Shown: positions 1-5,349 of the stretch, one piece after another
How the letters are laid out: each line of letters opens with the position of its first letter
Numbering within the stretch: position 1 is the stretch's first letter
Source of the DNA: Desulfobacterales bacterium
Lineage (GTDB): Bacteria > Desulfobacterota > Desulfobacteria > Desulfobacterales > QNYZ01
Length of the DNA stretch: 7,239 nt
Assembly (NCBI GenBank): GCA_029938515.1
Contig: JAOZUU010000135.1
Location: forward strand, 1 to 7,239
Direction: 5' to 3'
Position numbers and translations under genes: made by a program
Notes under the pieces: model-generated
What the model saw: only the letters and a program-made list of their open reading frames with translations
Told to the model about the DNA's origin: nothing
Database searches by the model: none

Positions 1-441
1 GTCATGGGGGCTGCGGTTGAGAAGATCCGTCAGGCCGATCTCTCCGGCCGTGGCGACTATTCGAGATTTGATTTCGGGGCGCGGCAACCCCAGGCTTTCC
101 AGCCCAAAAGCGATCTCCCTCTCCACCGTGGCACTGAATAGCTGCGCTTCGGGATTTTGGAAAACCATGCCCACCTGGGTAAACAGATCTCCAATGGTTT
201 TTGCGGTGGTCGGGATGCCGGCAATATCCACCGAACCTTTCATGCGCCCCCCGTAAAAATGGGGGATGAGGCCGTTAAAGGTTCGGCACAGGGTCGATTT
301 TCCGCATCCGCTCCCTCCGCTGATCAGCAGGTATTCACCATGTTGGATAGTCAAATTCAGCTCTTTAAGAATCCACGGACCACCGGTTTTACGATAAGAA
401 TAGCTGAGCCGATCGACATTTATAACAGGCCGAGAATTCAA
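1..441 (-). CDS. ECF-type ABC transporter ATP-binding subunit (N-terminal 147 residues, cut by window edge)
   Basis: This is the ATPase that powers an energy-coupling-factor vitamin importer at the cytoplasmic face of the membrane. The visible part has a Walker A motif GGSGCGKST (residues about 42-50), then the ECF-like stretch NGLIPH, and a Q-loop VFQNPEAQLFS (93-103, Q95), which is typical of ECF A-subunits. The ABC signature, Walker B and H-loop lie beyond position 1. No ATG is available: an in-frame TAA lies just upstream at about 458-460. The likely start is TTG at 441-439, preceded by AAAGGA with a short 4-nt spacer; a GTT codon a few residues later is less likely. It begins 15 bp after the thiW stop, so it is probably co-transcribed and serves the ThiW S component. 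Whether it is a single or double-ATPase protein cannot be seen. Family call is strong; the start is moderate. Confidence 0.88.
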   Translation of the reverse strand, partial: MNSRPVINVDRLSYSYRKTGGPWILKELNLTIQHGEYLLISGGSGCGKSTLCRTFNGLIPHFYGGRMKGSVDIAGIPTTAKTIGDLFTQVGMVFQNPEAQLFSATVEREIAFGLESLGLPRPEIKSRIVATAGEIGLTDLLNRSPHD

Positions 442-456
442 AGGATCCTTTGGGTT

Positions 457-945
457 TTAAAATTCAATTATATCGCTTCGTTTCAACAAATTGAGGGCAA
501 GTATGCCGAGGATTGAGCCCGCCACGGTACTGCCTAAAAAAGAGGGGATCAAGGCCAGAAGAGGAATCGCCTTTCCCATCAGTACCGGTGCTATGAACAG
601 GGCACTGACGACCGGCGCGATCAACCCGGTACCGATCATTTCACCGGTGGCGCCAACGTAAATATTATGGCTGAGGCGAAAAAATATCCCGGATAGTAAA
701 GCACCGATCATTCCGCCGGGGAAGGCTAAAAGCGTCCCCACGCCCATGGCATTGCGGAGGGTGCCGATCACCGCCGCGATGAGAGTGGCCCACCATGGGC
801 CGAGGAGCACGGCACCAAGGACATTGACAAAATGCTGGGTAGGATTGATCTTGGCGATGCCGACCGGGAATGATGTGTACGGTGCCAACGCCACGCCAAT
901 GGCTGTTAAAATAACGGCATAGGCAACTTTTCGGGTATGCTGCAT
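457..945 (-). CDS. thiW: ThiW family ECF transporter S component (predicted thiazole/thiamine-precursor uptake)
   Basis: This small integral membrane protein (162 aa) is the substrate-capturing subunit of an ECF importer. The ThiW family is predicted, from its link to thiamine genes and TPP control, to import the hydroxyethylthiazole moiety. Recognisable family segments are FPVGIAKINPTQHFVNVLGAVLLGPWWA (split over residues 26-53), then IGTLRNAMGVGTLLAFPGGMIGALLSG (60-86). About five to six hydrophobic helices span nearly the whole length, which is usual for an S component. The ATG at 945 has a good ribosome binding site, AAGGA, 6 nt upstream. It lies 17 bp after thiE and 15 bp before the ECF ATPase gene, so the importer and the ThiE enzyme are made together. 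The substrate is inferred from family and context, not visible in the sequence. Confidence 0.9.
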   Translation of the reverse strand: MQHTRKVAYAVILTAIGVALAPYTSFPVGIAKINPTQHFVNVLGAVLLGPWWATLIAAVIGTLRNAMGVGTLLAFPGGMIGALLSGIFFRLSHNIYVGATGEMIGTGLIAPVVSALFIAPVLMGKAIPLLALIPSFLGSTVAGSILGILALNLLKRSDIIEF

Positions 946-962
946 GTCGTTCCTTTTTTATT

Positions 963-1613
963 TCAACGCGGGTGGCATCCGCAAGCCTTCCCGAATGCCA
1001 GGGCGTTTCGAAGCGGATCTGCCGCCCGGGTAATAAAACTGATCACGGCAACTCCGTCGGCACCGGCTTGAAAGCAGGATTCCGCCGTGTCGGCGGTGAT
1101 ACCACCGATGGCCACCACGGGCAAGGGTGATACTTCAGCGACCCTAGCCAATCCCATCGGACCACGCACCGGCTTGGCATCCGGTTTGGTGCGGGTAGCA
1201 AAGGCCGGGCCGGTACCTATATAATCACAATCGGTCAAATCGCTTATTTGGAGTTCTTGTAGATTGGAGACGGACAGGCCGATGATCGCCTCGGTACCCA
1301 GGATTTGTCGGGCCAACCCGGGGGCGGTATCTTCCTGACCCAAATGGACACCGTCCGCGCCAAGGGCTTTGGCCAGGAGAACATGGTCGTTGATCAAAAA
1401 CGGCACCTGATTTTGGCGGCATAGATCACCGATGGTTGCGGCCAGATGGTAATCATCCAGGGTAAATGACTTGTGCCGGTACTGAACGATGGTGGCACCG
1501 GCGGAAAGAGCGGTTCGAACCTGGTCCAGGGGGGCTAGGTTCGGGGCGTGATCGTCCGTGATAAAATAAAATTTGAGCGTCGTTTCTATTCTATTTTTCA
1601 TCATTGTGAGCAT
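963..1613 (-). CDS. thiE: Thiamine-phosphate synthase ThiE
   Basis: ThiE joins hydroxymethylpyrimidine pyrophosphate to hydroxyethylthiazole phosphate, giving thiamine phosphate in the cytoplasm. The protein is a complete TIM barrel of 216 aa from the chosen start. Landmarks are VQYRHK (43-48, the diphosphate-binding region), IND (74-76), GADGVHLGQED (85-95), DYIGTGPAFATRTK (130-143), AIGGI (168-172) and GADGVAVISFI (184-194, phosphate-binding). A longer frame opens at 1679 but would overlap the EamA gene by 59 bp and add residues foreign to ThiE, so it was rejected. ATGs at 1613, 1604 and 1601 are all possible and none has a clear ribosome binding site. I chose 1613 because it lies 7 bp after the upstream stop, where translational coupling is plausible; 1601 would give 212 aa. 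The neighbouring ThiW importer suggests a salvage role. Confidence 0.93.
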   Translation of the reverse strand: MLTMMKNRIETTLKFYFITDDHAPNLAPLDQVRTALSAGATIVQYRHKSFTLDDYHLAATIGDLCRQNQVPFLINDHVLLAKALGADGVHLGQEDTAPGLARQILGTEAIIGLSVSNLQELQISDLTDCDYIGTGPAFATRTKPDAKPVRGPMGLARVAEVSPLPVVAIGGITADTAESCFQAGADGVAVISFITRAADPLRNALAFGKACGCHPR

Positions 1614-1620
1614 ATTTTTA

Positions 1621-2532
1621 TTATCGCTGTTGAGCGTGAACCGCTCGCCGATTGATGAGATTAATAGAAATTGCGCCAAAAACGATTAACAAGCTGCCGA
1701 TATAAAATCGTCCCCCCACCGTTTCATTTAAAAACAAGATCCCGATGATCGCAATGAAAATCACTTCGCTGGTCATGAAAAGACCGCCTTCCCAGCTTTT
1801 ACAATAACGAAACCCATGGGTCATCAGCAGTTGTGCAGATATCGAAGTAAACAGAATTCCACCGATAATCAGCCATTCGGACCCTCCCCGTGGCATCCGG
1901 GGTGCGGATAGAAACGGTCCCAGGGAGATAATGGCGCCGATAAGGCAAAAATAAAAATAGATAATTACCGAACCGTGATTCTCCCGGAGTTTTTTAATAA
2001 TGGAAATCGTCAGGCCGGCCAATATAGCGCCAATCACCGCCATTATCTGTCCAGGCAGGGTCCCCTCAAGTTTAAAGTCTAAAATGATCGCCACACCACC
2101 CAATGCCGCCAGAGTGCAAAAAATTTCAGCAACCGTGATTCGTTCTCCGAATAACAGGGGTGAAAAGAGAGCGGCAAAGGCCGGGAAGCTGTAAAACAGA
2201 ACCATGGCCGTGGATAGAGGTATGCGGCGGATGGCGATGACTACGGATAAAAATGCCAGGGAACCCAGCACCCCGCGGATCAGCATCAACTTCGGATTAT
2301 GTGGCCTGAACAGATTGGCGCTGCGGCCAAAGAGAATCAGAAGAATGATAACGCCACCGACAAATCGATAAAAAGCAATATCCCAAACACGATATTCGGG
2401 CCCCAGTATTTTTATGAACAGCCCTAAAACAGCAAATAATAAAGCCGCGGTCAGCATTAAAGCCGCGGCCCATACCTTTTGACGCCGAATACCCGGATGG
2501 GTTAAAGCGGTTTCTGTGATGATGTCGCTCAT
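1621..2532 (-). CDS. DMT superfamily (EamA domain) transporter
   Basis: This is a 303-residue inner-membrane protein with about ten hydrophobic helices arranged as two EamA repeats (roughly residues 22-152 and 163-294). The glycine-glutamate turns FGERIT (128-133) and LNETVG (268-273) mark equivalent places at the ends of the two halves, as usual in this family. Length is normal for a two-EamA transporter. Members export or import small metabolites; the substrate cannot be read from the sequence. It is the first gene of the thiamine cluster, ending with a double stop (TAATAA) 7 bp before thiE, so it could carry a thiamine precursor or product. This is inference only: DMT genes also sit beside unrelated genes. 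The ATG at 2532 has no strong Shine-Dalgarno sequence. No TPP riboswitch precedes it. Confidence 0.88.
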   Translation of the reverse strand: MSDIITETALTHPGIRRQKVWAAALMLTAALLFAVLGLFIKILGPEYRVWDIAFYRFVGGVIILLILFGRSANLFRPHNPKLMLIRGVLGSLAFLSVVIAIRRIPLSTAMVLFYSFPAFAALFSPLLFGERITVAEIFCTLAALGGVAIILDFKLEGTLPGQIMAVIGAILAGLTISIIKKLRENHGSVIIYFYFCLIGAIISLGPFLSAPRMPRGGSEWLIIGGILFTSISAQLLMTHGFRYCKSWEGGLFMTSEVIFIAIIGILFLNETVGGRFYIGSLLIVFGAISINLINRRAVHAQQR

Positions 2533-2576
2533 TAGATTCAGGCACCGGTTATCAGATTATTAGGATCCGTGGTCGC

Positions 2577-2604
2577 TTGACGAACAGGTTTTCGATGATA
2601 GAAT
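2577..2604 (+). promoter_or_regulatory. Predicted sigma70-type promoter for the DHH gene
   Basis: TTGACG (2577-2582, 5/6 to the -35 consensus) is separated by 16 bp from TAGAAT (2599-2604, 5/6 to the -10 consensus). Transcription would start near 2611 and give a leader of about 78 nt before the ATG at 2689. It sits in the divergent spacer, facing the right-hand gene set. An ACGAACA motif overlaps the end of the -35 box and recurs inverted at 2640-2646. Confidence 0.55.
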
Positions 2605-2688
2605 AACGCATCGTAACGGATGATGGCCAAAATAGCTTATGTTCGTTCACAAAACAATCATATATAGATACCACGGGAAAAATCATTG

Positions 2689-3681
2689 ATGAAATCTTCG
2701 GCGACCCAGAAAATTCAGCAGTTTTACGGCCAGTTTCAGGGAGACGACACCGTGCTCATCGTGATTGTTGCCGATCCCGATGCCATGGCCAGTGCCATGG
2801 CGGTTAAGCGGTTGCTTTGGCGAAAAGTGACCAGTGTCGATATCGCCAGCGTGAATGAAGTGGATCGTCCCGATAACCTGGCGATGATCCAGCGACTGGG
2901 AATTAAGCTTCAACAGTTCAGTGGCTTGAACCTGACCGCATATTCTAAATTCGTCATTGTCGACTCTCAACCGAATCATCATCCGGCTTTCGCCCGGTTC
3001 GAGCCTGACGTGATCATTGATCATCATCCCGATACCGGTGTACAGGCGGATGTAACCGATATCCGGCCCCAGTATGGGGCCGCGGCCACGATTATGACCG
3101 AATATTTGCGTGCCGCCCGAATCAAACCATCGACCAAACTGGCATCCGGTCTGTTATACGCCATCAAGACGGACACCCGAAACTTCGAACGGCAGACCCT
3201 CATTGAAGATGTCCGCGCATTCCAGTATCTATTTCGCTTTGCTAATAAGCACTTGGTCAATAAAATTGAACGCGAGGAAATCAACCTTGCCTATTTGAAA
3301 TATTACCGGCGGGCGATTGAAAGAAAACGCAAACGGAAAGACTGGATGTTCGTCCATTTGGGCGCCGTTGAAACACCGGATGTATGCGTGCTCATTGCCG
3401 AATTTTTTATGCGGGTCAGGTCGGTTAATTGGAGTATTGTTTCGGGAATCGACGACCAGATGTTGGTGGTGGTTTTTCGTAATGATGGTTTGCGGAAGAA
3501 TGCCGGTCGTGTCGCTAAACTCAGTTTCGGGCAACTGGGTTCCGCCGGGGGGCATAAGAGCATGGCCCGGGCGGAAGTCAATCTGGCCGATTTAAAGCCC
3601 CTGGTGGCCTGCCGGGACGATGAAAAAATGGGCCAATGGATCATTCGTCAGATTCAAACCCGATTGCGTAATCGAAGGTAA
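2689..3681 (+). CDS. DHH/DHHA1 family phosphoesterase (NrnA-like)
   Basis: This 330-aa protein has the layout of the DHH phosphoesterases, which include NrnA nano-RNase/pAp phosphatase: an N-terminal DHH domain and a C-terminal DHHA1 substrate-binding domain. Visible metal-ligand motifs are ADPDAMAS (D29, D31), VIVDSQP (D92), VIIDHHP (D111-H112-H113) and the motif-IV aspartate in AIKTDTRNF (D162). The DHHA1 glycine-rich motif is SAGGHK (285-290). A basic run, ERKRKRKD (211-218), sits between the domains. The histidine usually found a few residues before the first Asp of motif I appears replaced by hydrophobic residues, so NrnA activity is not certain. A TTG at 2686 directly precedes the ATG at 2689; ATG is preferred, with only a weak GGGAAA upstream. 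It is followed after 4 bp by the siroheme gene. Likely cytoplasmic hydrolysis of a short nucleic acid or a phosphonucleotide. Confidence 0.87.
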   Translation: MKSSATQKIQQFYGQFQGDDTVLIVIVADPDAMASAMAVKRLLWRKVTSVDIASVNEVDRPDNLAMIQRLGIKLQQFSGLNLTAYSKFVIVDSQPNHHPAFARFEPDVIIDHHPDTGVQADVTDIRPQYGAAATIMTEYLRAARIKPSTKLASGLLYAIKTDTRNFERQTLIEDVRAFQYLFRFANKHLVNKIEREEINLAYLKYYRRAIERKRKRKDWMFVHLGAVETPDVCVLIAEFFMRVRSVNWSIVSGIDDQMLVVVFRNDGLRKNAGRVAKLSFGQLGSAGGHKSMARAEVNLADLKPLVACRDDEKMGQWIIRQIQTRLRNRR

Positions 3682-3685
3682 AACC

Positions 3686-4354
3686 ATGGTATATTACCCC
3701 GTCAATCTAAATATTACCGGTCAACCGTGCCTGGTGATTGGCGCGGGTGCTGTCGGCACTCGCAAGGTAAACGGCTTGCTGGCCTGTGGGGCCAAAGTCG
3801 CCGTGATCAGTATTGCGGCCGGGCCCCGTGTTCGGGAGCTTGCCCATGATGGGATTATTTCCTATCACGACAGAGCCTATCGCCCGGATGACCTGGAAGA
3901 TGTTTTCCTTGTTATCGGGGCCACGAACGACCATACACTCAACCGACGTATTTACAAGGATGCCCGGAAACGGAAAATCCTTTGTAATATCGCCGACCAG
4001 CCGGCATTCTGCAATTTTATTCTTCCCGCCGTGGTTCGTCGGGGAGACCTGGTTATATCCGTATCGACTTCCGGACAAAGTCCGGCTTTTGCCAAGAAGC
4101 TGCGTCGGGAACTCGAGGCCGTCTATGGTGAGGAATATGCCGAATTTCTTGAGTTGATGGGAGCTATTCGGAAAAAACTTCTGGCCACGGACCATGCGCC
4201 GGAAGCCCATAAACCCCTGTTTAATGCACTTATCGAGGGTGGATTGGTAGAGATGATTCGCGACGGTCGCAACAAGGAAATGGATACACTGTTAGTCAAA
4301 GTGCTTGGGGCCGGGTACGATCGAAAAACTTTAATGGCAGAGGTAGAGGCATAG
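3686..4354 (+). CDS. Precorrin-2 dehydrogenase / sirohydrochlorin ferrochelatase-type protein (Met8/CysG N-terminal family)
   Basis: This protein of 222 aa oxidises precorrin-2 to sirohydrochlorin with NAD+ and, in bifunctional members, inserts iron to give siroheme. The N-terminal Rossmann motif is VIGAGAVGTRKVNGLL (17-32). The conserved core follows: CNIADQPAFCNFILPA (100-115), with D104 at the likely catalytic Asp position of this family, and ISVSTSGQSPAFAKKLRRELE (124-144). There is no uroporphyrinogen-III methyltransferase domain, so it is a stand-alone enzyme like Met8, SirC or the CysGB described in Desulfovibrio. The usual CDF is CNF here (N110). The ATG at 3686 follows AAGG by 7 nt and lies 4 bp after the DHH stop. 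An earlier in-frame ATG at 3620 lies inside that gene and was rejected. In sulfate reducers siroheme feeds sulfite reductase and the siroheme-dependent heme route. Ferrochelatase activity is inferred. Confidence 0.93.
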   Translation: MVYYPVNLNITGQPCLVIGAGAVGTRKVNGLLACGAKVAVISIAAGPRVRELAHDGIISYHDRAYRPDDLEDVFLVIGATNDHTLNRRIYKDARKRKILCNIADQPAFCNFILPAVVRRGDLVISVSTSGQSPAFAKKLRRELEAVYGEEYAEFLELMGAIRKKLLATDHAPEAHKPLFNALIEGGLVEMIRDGRNKEMDTLLVKVLGAGYDRKTLMAEVEA

Positions 4355-4392
4355 GCTCTAGGTTGTTATCATCCTGGGGGAATGAAGAAATG

Positions 4393-4470
4393 AACGTCGA
4401 ACACCGAACGTCCAACATCCAACGTCGAATAAAAAAATACCCAATACCGAACATTCAATGTTCAATGGTC
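4393..4470. repeat. Degenerate 7-bp-period intergenic repeat (AAYRYYS-like units)
   Basis: Five consecutive 7-mers run from 4393 to 4427: AACGTCG, AACACCG, AACGTCC, AACATCC, AACGTCG. After a 15-bp A-rich break (4428-4442), four more follow from 4443 to 4470: AATACCG, AACATTC, AATGTTC, AATGGTC. Inside the second block GAACATT and AATGTTC form a perfect inverted repeat around one base (4449-4463). The block fills most of the 147-bp spacer upstream of the CcsA/HemX-like gene. On the minus strand it reads as an FDVxCxTFxVRRS-like peptide, a pattern I recall from spurious annotated proteins in several phyla, so this is probably one copy of a widespread intergenic repeat, not a gene. Confidence 0.75.
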
Positions 4471-4480
4471 ATCTCTTGGA

Positions 4481-4494
4481 CCTTATAATAAGGA
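4481..4494 (+). promoter_or_regulatory. Palindrome containing a TATAAT box and the ccsA ribosome binding site
   Basis: CCTTATAATAAGG (4481-4493) is a perfect odd palindrome. It contains an exact TATAAT (4484-4489), and its right arm is part of AAGGA (4490-4494), the ribosome binding site 7 nt before the ATG at 4502. The best -35 candidate at 17-bp spacing, TTCAAT (4461-4466), matches only 3/6, so promoter function is doubtful. The AAGGA as a ribosome binding site is convincing. Confidence 0.4.
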
Positions 4495-4501
4495 ACAGCA
4501 C

Positions 4502-5323
4502 ATGGAAACATTGGTTGTTATTACCTGTGGTTTCTATTTTCTGAGTACGGCAGGATATTTATTTTACCTGATTTTTCAAAAGGATTTTCTTCAGCGGGCC
4601 GGGTTTGGTCTGTTGTTGGCCGGATTTGCTGTCCATACGGTGGTTTTGGGTACTGGCTGGTATCAGAGCGGTCATATCCCGGTGCGTAATCTTTATGAAA
4701 CTTTACTGATGGCCGGATGGGCCACCGCCGGTATTTTTCTGGCCTTCAGCCACCGGTTTAACCTGAAAATTTTCGGAATTTATGCAGCTCCTTTGATCAC
4801 TTTGATCATGCTGGTCGCCACTCAAGTGCCCCGGGTCCCAGTTCAGGCCAAGCCCATCTTTGATAATTTCTGGCTGGTGATACATATATTGACGATTTTT
4901 CTCGGTGAAGCCGCGCTGGCACTGGCCTGTGGGGCCGGTGTTTTTTACCTTCTCCAGGAGCGAGCCATTAAAACCAAACATCACGGATTTTTTTATAAAC
5001 GCCTGCCGTCTTTAGAGCTGCTTGATGGTGTGGGCTATACCTGTCTGATCGCAGGTTTTACCCTGATGACTTTTGGGCTCATTACCGGAATCATCTATGC
5101 AAAATCGGTATGGGGGCGTTTTTGGAGCTGGGATCCCAAAGAGGTATGGGCCGGCATTACATGGTTGCTCTATGCCGTTCTGCTCCATGAACGCTTAACG
5201 GTCGGGTGGCGGGGTCGGCGATCGGCCATCCTGGCGATCATCGGATTCGCAATTGTGCTGTTTACCTTTTTCGGCGTTAATTTTTTTCTTAAAGGACATC
5301 ATGGCATTTTTACCCGGTTTTAA
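4502..5323 (+). CDS. ccsA: CcsA/HemX family cytochrome c biogenesis-type membrane protein
   Basis: This 273-aa protein has about eight membrane helices. The family hallmark is the tryptophan-rich WWD motif, WGRFWSWDPKEVW (204-216). Other family marks are SGHIPVRNLYETL (56-68), the helix with H128 in FWLVIHI (123-129), and GVNFFLKGHHG (258-268) near the C-terminus; such histidines are heme ligands in CcsA/CcmC/CcmF-type heme-handling proteins. CcsA works with CcsB (ResB) to deliver and ligate heme to apocytochrome c outside the membrane. HemX, a relative of similar size encoded next to hemA in Firmicutes, lowers the amount of HemA. Its position 26 bp before hemA makes either role possible; no ResB-like gene is in the window. 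A clear AAGGA lies 7 nt before the ATG. Family assignment is firm, exact role is not. Confidence 0.88.
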   Translation: METLVVITCGFYFLSTAGYLFYLIFQKDFLQRAGFGLLLAGFAVHTVVLGTGWYQSGHIPVRNLYETLLMAGWATAGIFLAFSHRFNLKIFGIYAAPLITLIMLVATQVPRVPVQAKPIFDNFWLVIHILTIFLGEAALALACGAGVFYLLQERAIKTKHHGFFYKRLPSLELLDGVGYTCLIAGFTLMTFGLITGIIYAKSVWGRFWSWDPKEVWAGITWLLYAVLLHERLTVGWRGRRSAILAIIGFAIVLFTFFGVNFFLKGHHGIFTRF

Positions 5324-5349
5324 TAAATAGGGACTCATTCATCGTTACC

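Noticed and set aside
1614..1679. N-terminal extension of ThiE from an ATG at 1679
   Set aside because: It would overlap the EamA coding end by 59 bp and add residues without ThiE similarity. ATGs at 1613-1601 give the usual length.
2297..2545. 82-codon minus-strand frame overlapping the EamA start
   Set aside because: Shadow frame of the transporter gene with no recognisable domain.
2533..2688. TPP riboswitch upstream of the thiamine cluster
   Set aside because: The minus-strand leader lacks the conserved CTGAGA and ACCTGATCTGG-type segments. No thi-box is recognisable.
2533..2688. Leftward promoter for the EamA-thi operon (minus-strand TTGTTT with TATTTT at 17 bp)
   Set aside because: Only 3/6 and 4/6 matches in an A/T-rich stretch. 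A promoter must exist here, but I cannot place it with confidence.
3620..3685. N-terminal extension of the siroheme enzyme from an ATG at 3620
   Set aside because: It lies within the DHH gene in another frame. The ATG at 3686 has a good ribosome binding site and starts just before the Rossmann fold.
3707..4210. 167-codon minus-strand frame antisense to the siroheme gene
   Set aside because: Long only because of the base composition of the strong coding frame opposite it. No motif and no ribosome binding site.
4364..4380. Weak stem (CTAGG with CCTGG) after the siroheme gene as a terminator
   Set aside because: Five pairs including a G-U and no following T-run, so it does not meet the pattern of an intrinsic terminator.
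4390..4488. Small frame of 32 codons starting MNVEHRTSN
   Set aside because: It is the translation of the 7-bp-period repeat, has no ribosome binding site, and has low-complexity composition imposed by the repeat.
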